Part shown: positions 1 to 8,508 of the stretch, one piece after another | How positions within the stretch are numbered: the first letter of the stretch is position 1 | Layout: each line of letters begins with the position of its first letter | Assembly (NCBI GenBank): GCA_900548265.1 | Contig: URKG01000011.1 | Coordinates: 1 to 64,000 of the forward strand | Source: an uncultured Collinsella sp. | GTDB lineage: Bacteria; Actinomycetota; Coriobacteriia; Coriobacteriales; Coriobacteriaceae | DNA length: 64,000 nucleotides | Direction of reading: 5' to 3' | Position numbers and translations under genes: made by a program | Notes under the pieces: generated by a model | What the model saw: only the letters and a program-made list of their open reading frames with translations | Databases searched by the model: none | Told to the model about the DNA's origin: nothing

Positions 1-5
1 AAGAC

Positions 6-31
6 GGAAAGCACATTAAGTGCTTTCCTTT
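6..31. terminator. Hairpin terminator at window edge
   Basis: A perfect 9-bp stem (GGAAAGCAC/GTGCTTTCC) with an ATTAA loop is followed by TTT on the + strand. It probably ends a gene left of the window. Bases 32-156 hold no recognisable gene. Confidence 0.55.
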
Positions 32-149
32 GCGTGCGGAACTCGCGACAAACTTCATGCCCTCCGGTCCGCCCCGGGAGCCAGGTTGACTAATTCGGCC
101 CCGGCATTCAGGAAAGTCAGTGCAGCAAAATGGCGATGCAGATGGTGCG

Positions 150-185
150 AATAAGAAAGGGGCACGTTGCTGAAACGTGCCCCCT
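150..185 (-). terminator. Terminator of the amidohydrolase gene
   Basis: A 10-bp stem (GGGGCACGTT/AACGTGCCCC) lies just past the stop codon of the minus-strand amidohydrolase. On that strand it is followed by TTTCTTATT, the form of an intrinsic terminator. Confidence 0.75.
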
Positions 186-202
186 ATGAGTGAGGTATGA
201 GG

Positions 203-1852
203 CTAGCGCTCGTAGATTACGTTACCTGCCAGGTAGGTGACCTGGACCTTGGTGGCTTGGAGCTCTTGGGAGTCGATGGTGAGCGGGTTTTGGTCCAGGA
301 CTACCAGGTCGGCGTACTTGCCAGGCTCCAAGCTACCGAGGTTTTGCTCGTCGCCCGCTGCATAGGCGCTGCCCAAGGTGTAGTTGCGCAGAGCCGTTGC
401 TGCATCGATGCGCTCGCTCGGCAACCAGCCGCCCTCGGGCCAGTGGCTTTTGGGGTCCTGGCGCGTGATAGCCGTGTAGAGCACGTTCATGCTGGTAACG
501 GGCGTGATAGGGCTGTCGGTACCGAAGGCTTGGCGAATGCCGCGCTGCTTATAGGTTGCGAACGGCCACATGATGCGGCTGCGCTCCAGGCCCAGATCGC
601 GCTCCGGTCCACCCGGGTCGAGTGTAATGTGGCAGGGCTGGCTCGAAGCAACCACGTTGAGCTTGCGCAGGCGGTCGATGTCCTCGGGCAGAAGGTTCTC
701 CAGGTGCTCGAGCGTGTTATGGCCGTGCTGGGGCAGGCCGTACAGGTCGGCTGCTTCCTCGAAGATATCCAGCGCGGCATGAATCGCACCGTCACCAATA
801 ACGTGGATGCGCACGGTGTGACCGCGCTCCGCAGCCGCCAGAACCAATTTTCGCATGCGCTCAGCCGGGACTGTCAGACGGCCCTGGTCGCCCGGGAAGC
901 GCGGATTGGTATAGGGCTCGATGAGATATGCCGTGTGTTCACTCGACACGCCATCGAAGAACTGCTTAAAACCCGGCGCCGAAAGCAGCGCGTTGTTCGC
1001 ATAACGTACCTGGAGCTCTTCTAGACGCGACTGGTCATCCAACAGCGTGGGGAACAGATGGGCACGAATGCCCAGCTTGCCGGCTGTCTGCAGTTTGTCG
1101 TAGACGTCGTCGCGGATAAAATCGCAGCCTGGCATGGGCATGAGCGACATATCGCAGATCGAGGTGATGCCCTGCTCGGCCATGCGCCTCATTTGATCGG
1201 CGTAAGCGCTTGCGATGCGATCTTCGCCCAGCCACTCAAGGCAGCGCGGCAACAACTGCATGGCAGCCGCTTCGTGAGCAATGCCCGTAAGCTCGCCGCT
1301 TGCGTCCTTGTCGTAGCTGCCGCCCGCTGGCGGCTCGCTGTCGCGCGTGACGCCGAGCGCCTCGAGTGCGCGGCTGTTGAGCCAAAGCGTGTGCCCGTCG
1401 CCCGAATACATAACGCAGGGACGATCGGGGAATGCCGCATCGAGCGACGCCTTGGTAGGATGCTCGGGCGGGTCCCAACGGTAGTCGCGCCAGCCCTGCG
1501 TCACAACCCAGGCGTCATCGGGCAGGTCCTGGGAAAACTCGAGCGCATGTTGTACCAGTGCCGCCTCGGACGTGCCCATATCCATGAGCATGTACGGCGA
1601 GGAGCCGACCGAGGTATGGAAGAAGTGCAGATGCGCATCATGGAAACCGGGGCAGACAAACTGCTCGCCGTAATCGACCACCGGCGTGGCGGCAGGTGCG
1701 GCGGCAATTACGTCATCGGGCGCACCGACTGCGACGATGCGGTCGCCCGCGATGGCAATCGCCAGCTCGCGGGCGGAATCGATGCCGTCTTGCGCGGTAA
1801 AGACGTTCTTGGAGCGAATAATCCGATCGATATGTTGCATGGGCATCCCCAT
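203..1852 (-). CDS. Amidohydrolase family protein (YtcJ-like)
   Basis: Metal-dependent amidohydrolase of about 549 residues, close to the usual length of the YtcJ/exoenzyme-regulatory AepA-like group. The N-terminal metal motif HDAHLHFFH follows VCPGF at about residues 70-80. Later segments HVIGDGAIHAALD, HNTLEHLE and FGTDSPITP supply the expected His and Asp ligands, and the C-terminus carries the family signature GSLEPGKYADLVVLD. No signal peptide is seen, so it is probably cytoplasmic. The substrate cannot be told from sequence; relatives hydrolyse amides, carbamates or cyclic ureides. It diverges from a second amidohydrolase (M20) starting at 2009, so the two may share a peptide or amide catabolic role. 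Start codons at 1852, 1846 and 1840 are all possible; a GGGGA stretch best fits the ATG at 1840. An open frame continuing upstream to 3451 is only antisense read-through of the M20 gene. Confidence 0.88.
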   Translation of the reverse strand: MGMPMQHIDRIIRSKNVFTAQDGIDSARELAIAIAGDRIVAVGAPDDVIAAAPAATPVVDYGEQFVCPGFHDAHLHFFHTSVGSSPYMLMDMGTSEAALVQHALEFSQDLPDDAWVVTQGWRDYRWDPPEHPTKASLDAAFPDRPCVMYSGDGHTLWLNSRALEALGVTRDSEPPAGGSYDKDASGELTGIAHEAAAMQLLPRCLEWLGEDRIASAYADQMRRMAEQGITSICDMSLMPMPGCDFIRDDVYDKLQTAGKLGIRAHLFPTLLDDQSRLEELQVRYANNALLSAPGFKQFFDGVSSEHTAYLIEPYTNPRFPGDQGRLTVPAERMRKLVLAAAERGHTVRIHVIGDGAIHAALDIFEEAADLYGLPQHGHNTLEHLENLLPEDIDRLRKLNVVASSQPCHITLDPGGPERDLGLERSRIMWPFATYKQRGIRQAFGTDSPITPVTSMNVLYTAITRQDPKSHWPEGGWLPSERIDAATALRNYTLGSAYAAGDEQNLGSLEPGKYADLVVLDQNPLTIDSQELQATKVQVTYLAGNVIYER

Positions 1853-2008
1853 CTCTGGCAGGAAATTCAACACCCCCGAGTGTACTCCCCCGCCTCGGTT
1901 ACAAAATGCCAAGCGGCAAACGGCAGCTTTACCAGCCCTAGCGGCAGGTGGCATACTGGAGAGAGCCTGTACGATTTTGCGATCAACCCAGCAAGGAGCA
2001 AATCGACC

Positions 2009-3472
2009 ATGACGAAAACCAAGGCACAGCAGATTATGGCGGCAACCGAGGTTCGCGCGGCAGACGACGTCACCGCGGCCATCCGAGATATCGCCGCCGA
2101 GTTTGAGCCCTATATCATCAAGCAGCGCCGGCACTTCCATAAGCACCCGGAGCTGAGCCTTGCCGAGGAGCGCACAACCTCTGACATCGCCAACCAGCTC
2201 GACGCCATGAATATCCCCTACGAGCGTCCGCTCAAGACCGGCTTGGTGGCAACGCTTCGCGGTACCGCGCCGGATGCCTACCGCGAGGACGGCACGCCGC
2301 GCCGCCGTATCCTGCTGCGCGCCGATATCGACGCCCTGCCCGTCACCGAGCAGACCGGCGAGGAGTTCGCCAGCGTCAACGAGGGTTGCATGCACGCCTG
2401 CGGCCACGACTGCCACATCGCCATGATGCTCGGCACGCTGCAAATCCTGCGCCATATGACCGACGACATCCACGGCGAGGTCCGCATCGTCTTCCAGCCC
2501 AGCGAGGAAAACGGCCAGGGCGCCAAGCTCATGATCGGCACGGGCGTGCTCGACGGCGTCGATGGTGCCTACGCCGCGCATATCTGGAGCGAAGTCGACG
2601 CCGGCACCGTGAGCTGTGAGCCCGGCCCGCGCATGGCAAACACCGACTGGTTCCGCATCGATGTCCGCGGCACCTCGTGCCATGGCGCCATGCCCCAGCG
2701 CGGCCACGACGCCGTTATGGTGGCTGCCGAGATCGTCAACGCCCTGCAGACCATCGTCTCGCGCGAGATCAGCCCCTACGAGCCGGCTGTCATCACCGTC
2801 GGCGAGCTGCACGGCGGCACCGCGCGCAACGTTATCGCCGGCACGGCCTACCTCGCCGGCACGGTGCGCACCTACGGCGATTCGACCCACGAGGAAATGC
2901 CGGAGCTTATGCGACGCATCGTGGAGCACACCGCGGCAGCCCTGGGCGCAGAGGCCGAACTTACCGACTACACCATCGCCAACTACAAGGTCGAAAACGA
3001 CGTCGCCTCGAGCGAGCGTTGTCGTCAGGCCGTGGTCAAGTGCTTGGGCCCCGCGGGCGAAGGCCATTATCGCGGCACGCTTTCGGGCGAGGACTTCTCG
3101 GAGTACCTGCGCCGCGTGCCGGGCGTGCTCGCCTTTGTTGGCACGCGCAACCCCCAGATTGGCGCCACGTACGCCCAACATTCTTGCTTCTACAAGATTG
3201 ACGAGACCGTGCTGGTAAAGGGCTCCATGGTGGCCGCCCAGTATGCTATCGACTTTTTGGCCGAGCCCACGCAAGAGGAGCTCGACGGCCCCACGATCGC
3301 CGCGGTTGCCGAGACCAACCCCGACTTGGCCGCCAAGCTGCGCTCTGCCAAGGCCACGGCCGCTGAGGCGCGCGACGCCATGCACGATGCTCGCACCGCC
3401 CGCCATGCTGCAATCAAGGGCATCCACGATGCGCGGGCTGCCGCTCGCCACGAGGAAAAGCGCGACGAGTAG
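2009..3472 (+). CDS. M20 family metallopeptidase / amidohydrolase
   Basis: Zinc amidohydrolase of 487 residues in the M20D group (hippurate hydrolase, N-acyl-L-amino-acid amidohydrolase, IAA-amino-acid hydrolase). The family starter HFHKHPELSLAEERT is near residue 40, and the metal and catalytic motifs MHACGHDCH and FQPSEENGQGAK follow. ALPVTEQTGEEF is also typical. The dimerisation insert with HGGTARNVIAG is present. A C-terminal tail of about 65 residues rich in Ala, Arg and Asp (KATAAEARDAMHDARTARHA) is extra to the family and looks helical. The start at 2009 is chosen from an AAGGAG ribosome site at 1993-1998; a longer frame from 1058 is antisense to the neighbour. Likely cytoplasmic, releasing amino acids from N-acylated or amide conjugates. 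Confidence 0.9.
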   Translation: MTKTKAQQIMAATEVRAADDVTAAIRDIAAEFEPYIIKQRRHFHKHPELSLAEERTTSDIANQLDAMNIPYERPLKTGLVATLRGTAPDAYREDGTPRRRILLRADIDALPVTEQTGEEFASVNEGCMHACGHDCHIAMMLGTLQILRHMTDDIHGEVRIVFQPSEENGQGAKLMIGTGVLDGVDGAYAAHIWSEVDAGTVSCEPGPRMANTDWFRIDVRGTSCHGAMPQRGHDAVMVAAEIVNALQTIVSREISPYEPAVITVGELHGGTARNVIAGTAYLAGTVRTYGDSTHEEMPELMRRIVEHTAAALGAEAELTDYTIANYKVENDVASSERCRQAVVKCLGPAGEGHYRGTLSGEDFSEYLRRVPGVLAFVGTRNPQIGATYAQHSCFYKIDETVLVKGSMVAAQYAIDFLAEPTQEELDGPTIAAVAETNPDLAAKLRSAKATAAEARDAMHDARTARHAAIKGIHDARAAARHEEKRDE

Positions 3473-3507
3473 CCGTCACGCCCATCCATAACAGCCTGGC
3501 TAAAGCA

Positions 3508-3546
3508 AAGCGGGGGCGGACGTTATCTCAACGTTCGCCCCCGCTT
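3508..3546. terminator. Bidirectional terminator between convergent genes
   Basis: A stem of about 16 bp with one wobble or mismatch (AAGCGGGGGCG.../...CGCCCCCGCTT) lies between the M20 gene (+) and the DUF2752 gene (-). It can serve both strands. Confidence 0.8.
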
Positions 3547-3578
3547 ATGTGTCGACCGTTTTTCTAGCGCGTCCTCCG

Positions 3579-4055
3579 TCACGCCAGGTAAGAGCGAAGG
3601 ATGGTGAGCCAGCGTGGGGGTTCGAGGTGGATGATATCGTCGGGAACTCCGGCGGGCGCATAGCCGCCAAAGAGCAGACCGGCATCTGCCGGATTGACGA
3701 GGCGCACGATCCATACGACGACGACCAGCACGCACAACACGGTGACCGCAATGTCGATACCACGCTTTAGCTTGCTCGATGCCACCTCCTCGCGCACGAA
3801 CGCGAGCACAAACGCAATCGGCACCACCCAAAACAGCGGATGGTAGGCAAAGGCAGCCGCATAATCGAGGCGCAGCGCCGCCAGCCACGCCCTCGTCATG
3901 CCGCATCCCGGACAAGGAATGCCCGTCATCAATCGAAAAATGCAGCCAATGTCGAGCAGGTAGAGCGCGAGCCAGGCGACAAAGAGCGCGCCGGTGCAAA
4001 AAAGGGCGCGGCGAAGGAGCTCTGCCGTGCCCCTATGTCCCTGGAAGCTGTTCAC
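3579..4055 (-). CDS. DUF2752 domain membrane protein
   Basis: Small membrane protein of 158 residues with a GTG start at 4055. The DUF2752 hallmark TGIPCPGCGMTRAW is near residue 50, carrying a CPxCG pair that may bind metal or form a disulphide. Hydrophobic segments ALFVAWLALYLLDIG, PLFWVVPIAFVLAFV and IAVTVLCVLVVVVWI give about three membrane spans. The GTG lies 13 bases after the stop of the zinc-ribbon gene upstream, with AAGGGCGG as ribosome site, so the two are probably translated from one message. An upstream ATG at 4115 would overlap the neighbour by 47 bases and is less likely. Function of the family is unknown. Confidence 0.75.
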   Translation of the reverse strand: MNSFQGHRGTAELLRRALFCTGALFVAWLALYLLDIGCIFRLMTGIPCPGCGMTRAWLAALRLDYAAAFAYHPLFWVVPIAFVLAFVREEVASSKLKRGIDIAVTVLCVLVVVVWIVRLVNPADAGLLFGGYAPAGVPDDIIHLEPPRWLTILRSYLA

Positions 4056-4068
4056 GCCGCCCTTATTG

Positions 4069-4677
4069 TTAGGCACGAGCGCCAAGGCGAGTGTTGTAAG
4101 CCGTTGCCATGGCATTGGTATTATTGATGACGATGTTCATAGCGAAGATGGGACCAAGGCCGCACAGGAGCGCGCCGAAGATCTGCCACAGAAGAACGGT
4201 GGTGCCGTTTTCCTGGAACACCAGGCCGTAGCGAGGAGCGTTGGCCTGCAGGCGGTTGCCAATCTTGTAATACCAGTAGTACGCGTAGAAGCCGCAGGTC
4301 ACAAACGATAGAAGGATGAATTCCGCCAGACCCGGCGTGTAATCGCCGTCATCCTGACACAACGTGTTGACGTCGCGTGCCAAGCAATACAGGAAGTAGA
4401 ACGAATAGATACCGCAGGTCACAAGAGAGAGCAGCAGCCAGCCGATCAGGCTGCGGTCAGCCTTAATGGGGTCATAGCCCATCGGAGCGGATGCGGACTG
4501 TTGGGCGTATTGACCGGTGTACTGCTGCTGAGGCTGGGGCGCGGGCTGAATAGCCTGGGCCGGAGCGGGCTGGGGCTGCGGGGCCGCAGCGGCAGAAGCG
4601 GCACCAACGGCGGATCCGCAAACAGGGCAGAATTTGGCATCATCCGAAATGGGAGAACCACAAGTGGGACAGAACAT
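4069..4677 (-). CDS. Zinc-ribbon and DUF4234 membrane protein
   Basis: A 202-residue protein that opens with a zinc ribbon (MFCPTCGS...FCPVCGS, two CxxC pairs), followed by a Pro/Gln/Ala-rich linker. The membrane domain of the DUF4234 type has spans LIGWLLLSLVTCGIYSFYF, FILLSFVTCGFYAYYWYY and a third near residue 165. The repeated VTCGxYxxY pattern is typical of DUF4234. The ribosome site AAAAGGAGAGG is well placed before the ATG at 4677. It shares the N-terminal zinc-ribbon plan with the next gene upstream (4873-6186), from which a terminator separates it. Function unknown; such proteins are often tied to envelope processes. Confidence 0.85.
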   Translation of the reverse strand: MFCPTCGSPISDDAKFCPVCGSAVGAASAAAAPQPQPAPAQAIQPAPQPQQQYTGQYAQQSASAPMGYDPIKADRSLIGWLLLSLVTCGIYSFYFLYCLARDVNTLCQDDGDYTPGLAEFILLSFVTCGFYAYYWYYKIGNRLQANAPRYGLVFQENGTTVLLWQIFGALLCGLGPIFAMNIVINNTNAMATAYNTRLGARA

Positions 4678-4752
4678 GAGCCTCTCCTTTTCCTAAGGCG
4701 TCGCACGCCTTCAAACCTTACACGTCTACGTTCTCAACAATAGCCGCGACGT

Positions 4753-4767
4753 TGTTGCGCAACATTG
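4753..4767. promoter_or_regulatory. Palindromic site upstream of zinc-ribbon gene
   Basis: TGTTGCGCAACATTG contains the perfect palindrome GTTGCGCAAC, 77 bases upstream of the start at 4677. The same 15 bases occur at 21052-21066, 67 bases before the surface-protein start. A shared operator is an inference. Confidence 0.35.
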
Positions 4768-4828
4768 ACCAATTTCCGAGAAATTTTGCTGCAACCGTTT
4801 TCCCAGGCATTTTCTTGCTTTCGCAGTA

Positions 4829-4865
4829 GAAAAAGGCACCCCGGGCTCAGTTGCCCAGGGCGCCT
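4829..4865 (-). terminator. Terminator of the DUF4013 gene
   Basis: On the minus strand a GC-rich 12-bp imperfect stem (GGCGCCCTGGGC/GCCCGGGGTGCC) is followed by TTTTT, just past the stop at 4873. Confidence 0.75.
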
Positions 4866-4872
4866 CGACCGG

Positions 4873-6186
4873 CTATTCGGTTTGATTGTTTTCGGCAGCA
4901 GGATTATCGCCCGGCTCATCCGCCGGCGTGGCAACGGCATCCCAATCGGGCTCCGCAGGCGTCGCCTCGGACGCCGGTGCGGGGACAGGAGCAGGTGCCG
5001 GGGCAGGGGCAGGCGCGGGTGCCGGGGCAGGTGCAGGCGCGGGCGCCGGGGCAGGCGCAGCACCAGTGGCTGCCGTGGGATTGAATCCCGCAGGAGCAGG
5101 CTTCTTCTCACCCGGGAGCACAAAAGTCAAAACGTCGTCCTTGTCCTCATCGGCCCATTCGCTTGCATAACGTGCAGCCCAATAGCCAACGGCACGGTGC
5201 TTGAGCATCTTGCCAAAGACCGTAAGGAACACCGTGACGAATGCAATCAGCACCAGGAACAATACGAGCGTGACACCACCGGCGGTAACAATCGCCTCGA
5301 TACCCGTGGGGCGATAGTAATAGCCGTACGCGCCAATTCCGGCGATGGCACCAAAGACAGCTGTCAAGATCCACGTAATGGCGTTGGAAACCAGGCCCGT
5401 CAAAAACTCGGGAAGGAACGAAGCACAGAACAGCTTGGTCTTGTTGTGCTTAAAGGCCGCCCAGACCTTATCGAGCGAAAACGCGCTCTCGACGCGCCCG
5501 GTCACCGCAAAGTGCATCACGGCAATGTCGGCGAACATCTTAAAGAAGACACCCAGAATCGCCGAGGCAATTAGCGCCAGGACAAGCAGGCCAAGCGAGC
5601 CAAACAGCGCAGCCTCGAGCGCATAAGAGCCGTAATAAGAATACGAGCCCGCGGCGCCAATTACCACGCCCTCCACCAGCGAAAGCACTACACCGATAAT
5701 GGGAATGGCAGCGATAACCTCGAGCACGACCGAAATAACGCTCGAAAAGATTCCGAGACCAAACGACGTGGAACGCATCAACGGACGACCCATGCCGTCA
5801 TCGATCTTAAGCGACAGGTCGCGACCCCACTCGATGCCAAAGCCCGAACCGCACACGCTCGCCACGTAGGCAGCCAAAAAGCCGATGGCAGCCGCAATAC
5901 CGCCGATAACGGGGATGAACAGCACGAGTACCGACACGACACAGATAAGCGCCGGCAAAAAGGCAATCTGGCACACGCGCTGCAGCACGCCCGGAGTCTT
6001 GGTCATATCCTCAAACGCCTGAGCCGTGCAGCCCTTGGACGCGTTCGCGACAGGTTGAGGAACAAACTGCTGAGGCTGAGGCTGACCCTGAGGGGCGGAA
6101 GCTGCAGCACCGGCATTGGGGGCACCACACACGCCGCAGAACTTGTCGTTATCGCCCATGGGGGCGCCACACTGCGAACAGAACAT
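4873..6186 (-). CDS. Zinc-ribbon DUF4013-like multispan membrane protein
   Basis: A 437-residue protein: N-terminal zinc ribbon (MFCSQCG...FCGVCG), Pro/Gln linker, then a hydrophobic domain of about six spans (residues about 75-330) with the look of DUF4013 membrane proteins (GRDLSLKIDDGMGRP, LFGSLGLLVLALIASAILGVFFKMF begins one span). The tail holds a long Ala-Pro dipeptide run (about residues 372-406) and ends acidic. The start at 6186 has AAGGG eight bases upstream; MISM at 6195 would have no space for a ribosome site. Neighbouring gene 4069-4677 has the same ribbon-linker-membrane plan, suggesting a related pair. Function unknown. The Ala-Pro run may act as a rigid spacer. Confidence 0.82.
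   Translation of the reverse strand: MFCSQCGAPMGDNDKFCGVCGAPNAGAAASAPQGQPQPQQFVPQPVANASKGCTAQAFEDMTKTPGVLQRVCQIAFLPALICVVSVLVLFIPVIGGIAAAIGFLAAYVASVCGSGFGIEWGRDLSLKIDDGMGRPLMRSTSFGLGIFSSVISVVLEVIAAIPIIGVVLSLVEGVVIGAAGSYSYYGSYALEAALFGSLGLLVLALIASAILGVFFKMFADIAVMHFAVTGRVESAFSLDKVWAAFKHNKTKLFCASFLPEFLTGLVSNAITWILTAVFGAIAGIGAYGYYYRPTGIEAIVTAGGVTLVLFLVLIAFVTVFLTVFGKMLKHRAVGYWAARYASEWADEDKDDVLTFVLPGEKKPAPAGFNPTAATGAAPAPAPAPAPAPAPAPAPAPAPAPVPAPASEATPAEPDWDAVATPADEPGDNPAAENNQTE
4976..5066. repeat. Ala-Pro coding microrepeat
   Basis: A degenerate GC-rich hexamer repeat (ggtgcc/ggggca/ggcgcg units) encodes roughly 15 Ala-Pro pairs in the DUF4013 protein. Repeats of this kind can vary in copy number. 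Confidence 0.7.
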
Positions 6187-6336
6187 CGAAATCATCCCTT
6201 CGTATCTAGAGCGAATCACCTGGATCGCAAACGATGTCATTGGCATCATTATCGCCCAATGTGGGGACAAATACTCTTAGATGACGTATTTGCAACGCGC
6301 GAGGCGCTTTTCGATTGTTTGATGAGTGCGTCCGCG

Positions 6337-7359
6337 TTAGTTCGTTCCGCGGAAACCCTTGCCGACGATCTCGGAGCTGTCGACGATCGTGATAAAGGCA
6401 CCCGGATCGACCTCGCGCGCATAACGGCGCAGCTGCACGGCCTCGCGACGGCTCAGCACGCTCATGATCACCGTCACGCACTTGCCCGAGAAGGCACCGT
6501 AGCCGCGACTGATGGTCGCCGTGCGGTTGAGATGCTTGACGATAAACTCCTCGACCTTAAGGGGCTCGGAACAAATGATCGTGCAGACCTTACGAAGATG
6601 AATGCTCTCGATGGCCTTGTCGACCACAAGCGTCTTGGCAAACAGGCCGAGCACGCAATACAGACCGATACGCGGACCATACAAATAGGCCGCGATGGTC
6701 ACGATGCCGATATCGACCAGCAACAGCGCGCGACCAATCTCGAGTGTGGTACGGCGTTTGAGGATCATAGCGAGGATGTCCGTGCCGCCCGTCGAGGCGC
6801 CGATATCAAAGACGATGGCGCTGCCGAGCGCCGGCAGAATCACGGCAAAGCACAGGTCGAGCCACATATCGCCCGTCATCGAGACACTGGTCGGGATAAA
6901 GAGCTCGAAAAGCGAAACATAGGCGGACAGCGCAAACGAGGCGAAGACACTCCACAGAATTGCCTTGCGCTCCAAAAAGATAAAGCCCAAAACGACGAGA
7001 ACCGCGTTGATAATCCACATAAAGACGCCGACGGGCAGGGTCGGGAACAGCGTGGACAGAATAACCGACACGCCCGAGGTGCCGCCAAAAGCAAAGTGAT
7101 TAGGGGTTTTAAACGCAACGATGGCAAAAGCCGTAAGAATCAGGCCCAGATTGAGCTCGGCGAAAAAGCGCGGGAAGCCTGGCTCCTGGCTACGCTTTTG
7201 GCCGGCACGCTCGCCGCGCTCGATATCGGTGCGATCAACCACGCGCTCCATCGGCACCACGGGAGGACGATGTACCTCCTCGGCAGCTCGCGATGCCGCC
7301 TCTGCCGCGGCAGCCTCAATCGCCCATGCCTGGCTTTCTGTTTCGTGCTCGTCAGCCAT
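6337..7359 (-). CDS. YitT family membrane protein
   Basis: A 340-residue YitT-family protein. About 60 N-terminal residues are charged and Ala/Glu-rich, an extension longer than in most relatives. Then come five or so membrane spans (LGLILTAFAIVAF, VGVFMWIINAVLVVLGF, WLDLCFAVILPALGSAIVF). The family motif GGTSGVSVIL and the segment DIGASTGGTDILAMIL are present, and a C-terminal soluble DUF2179 domain covers about residues 255-340 (ISRGYGAFSGK, ITIVDSSEIVGKGF). The ATG at 7359 has GAGGGG upstream. YitT proteins are integral membrane proteins of poorly defined transport role. It stands alone between the zinc-ribbon genes and the stress cluster. Confidence 0.88.
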   Translation of the reverse strand: MADEHETESQAWAIEAAAAEAASRAAEEVHRPPVVPMERVVDRTDIERGERAGQKRSQEPGFPRFFAELNLGLILTAFAIVAFKTPNHFAFGGTSGVSVILSTLFPTLPVGVFMWIINAVLVVLGFIFLERKAILWSVFASFALSAYVSLFELFIPTSVSMTGDMWLDLCFAVILPALGSAIVFDIGASTGGTDILAMILKRRTTLEIGRALLLVDIGIVTIAAYLYGPRIGLYCVLGLFAKTLVVDKAIESIHLRKVCTIICSEPLKVEEFIVKHLNRTATISRGYGAFSGKCVTVIMSVLSRREAVQLRRYAREVDPGAFITIVDSSEIVGKGFRGTN

Positions 7360-7469
7360 TACGGCAACCCCTCGTTAACAATTTGGAAACAATGCGCCCA
7401 TTAGGGTAACGCGGAACACGACGATTGCAACCCCTAGTTAGACGAGCGGTATGCCTACATCGGGGACAT

Positions 7470-7512
7470 ACAAATAACGGCCGGCCGCACATACATCCGT
7501 GCGGCCGGCCGT
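7470..7512 (-). terminator. Terminator of the Gls24 cluster
   Basis: A perfect 14-bp stem (ACGGCCGGCCGCAC/GTGCGGCCGGCCGT) is followed on the minus strand by TTATTTG. It lies about 50 bases past the Gls24 stop. Confidence 0.8.
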
Positions 7513-7524
7513 TTGACGTTTTCG

Positions 7525-7566
7525 CAGATAAAACCTGCCAAAATAAACATCCCTTTTTGGTAGGTT
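7525..7566. repeat. CTGTCCC-family palindrome, copy A1
   Basis: An imperfect palindrome built from ACCTGCCAAAA and TTTTTGGTAGGT arms around AAACATCCC. It touches the Gls24 stop codon. Matching copies lie at 12395, 40138, 50081, 51287 and 59536. Confidence 0.75.
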
Positions 7567-8086
7567 ACTCGTGCTGGTTGGTGCGGTGCTCGTACTCCTC
7601 GGGGGTGATGACATCCTCGATGCGCAGGTTGACGCCTGCCACCTCAAGACCGGTCATCGCGGCCAGACGCTCGGTCACGCGCGCCTTAACGTCGTCGAAA
7701 ATCGCGGGCGCGTAGGCGCCGTACTCGATAATGACGGAAATGTTGACGACCACGCGGTTGTCATCGGTGACCTCGACCGTCACGCCCTTGGTCAGATTCT
7801 CGGCACCGAACTGCTCCTGCACAAAGTGCATGAGGTTGCCCTTCATGCCCAGGACGTGCGGTACCTCGCGGGTGGCCATGGCGACGATCTTCTCAATCAC
7901 ACCGTTGGAATAGGTCAGCGAGTCCTCGGACTCGTCCGCTTCCTCATCGTCCTCGTCCGCATCGTCGGCGGGTTCGGCCTCGACGAGTGCCTTGTCCTCG
8001 AGCGTTACGTCCTCGGCCTCGGCGGCGACGGTCTCGTCTGCCTCGAGCTCGGTATCGGCCACATCGACCTTCGTGTTAAAAGCCAT
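7565..8086 (-). CDS. Asp23/Gls24 family envelope stress protein
   Basis: A 173-residue protein. The first 55 residues are highly acidic and disordered (ADDADEDDEEADESED), followed by an Asp23/Gls24 domain (YSNGVIEKIVAMATREVPHV, VTVEVTDDNRVVVNISVIIEYGA, VTERLAAMTGLEVAGVNLRIEDV). The family is cytoplasmic and in Staphylococcus is anchored under the membrane by AmaP in envelope stress. Here amaP (8501-9046) and DUF2273 (8131-8508) lie immediately upstream on the same strand, giving the typical three-gene order. An AAGGAGG site precedes the ATG at 8086. The long acidic leader is unusual for the family. Confidence 0.9.
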   Translation of the reverse strand: MAFNTKVDVADTELEADETVAAEAEDVTLEDKALVEAEPADDADEDDEEADESEDSLTYSNGVIEKIVAMATREVPHVLGMKGNLMHFVQEQFGAENLTKGVTVEVTDDNRVVVNISVIIEYGAYAPAIFDDVKARVTERLAAMTGLEVAGVNLRIEDVITPEEYEHRTNQHE

Positions 8087-8130
8087 GGTTCCTCCTTATG
8101 CCCACCGCACACGCGGCGGTCGAATACATG

Positions 8131-8508
8131 CTAGCGGCCGCTAAACAGACGGCCGAAGAAGTTGACGATCCCGTTCTCGCCATCTCGGATCTGGCCAATC
8201 ACGGCGCCGATCAGCACAAAGAATGCGATGACGAGCGTATCCCACAGGCCGAGCGTGAGCACCAGCACAGCGAGCACAAAACCCGCGACGGCTCCGAGCG
8301 TGGTGTTGGGATGACGGACGGCATAGCTCCAGATAGCCGCCCCTGTACCCTTGATGAGGCCCATGGCCTCATCAAAATCGTCGGCGACCGCGTCATGTGA
8401 CTCGGCACCCTCTACCTTGGGATCGACGACCTCGCCTGCCGGCGCAGCGCTCTGATCGATGGTCAGGCGCGGGGTGCGGACGGTCTTGTCTTGATTGGTA
8501 TCACACAC
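8131..8508 (-). CDS. DUF2273 small membrane protein
   Basis: A 125-residue protein with a GTG start at 8508, overlapping the amaP stop by 8 bases; GGAGG lies 7 bases upstream of the GTG. The N-terminal half is hydrophilic. The C-terminal half has two adjoining spans (TLGAVAGFVLAVLVLTLG and TLVIAFFVLIGAVIG) and ends GQIRDGENGIVNFFGRLF, as in DUF2273 proteins found between amaP and Asp23 genes. It probably forms part of a membrane complex with AmaP and Gls24. A longer frame to 8721 lies inside amaP and is rejected because of the ribosome site and overlap. Confidence 0.82.
   Translation of the reverse strand: MCDTNQDKTVRTPRLTIDQSAAPAGEVVDPKVEGAESHDAVADDFDEAMGLIKGTGAAIWSYAVRHPNTTLGAVAGFVLAVLVLTLGLWDTLVIAFFVLIGAVIGQIRDGENGIVNFFGRLFSGR

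Noticed and set aside
1853..3451. N-terminal extension of the amidohydrolase frame, suggesting a 1082-residue fusion
   Set aside because: The extra part is antisense to the M20 gene, which has clear motifs. The real start is near 1840-1852.
6055..7404. Long + strand frame across the YitT gene
   Set aside because: Antisense to a clear membrane-protein gene; the product is His/Asp/Arg-rich with no domain.
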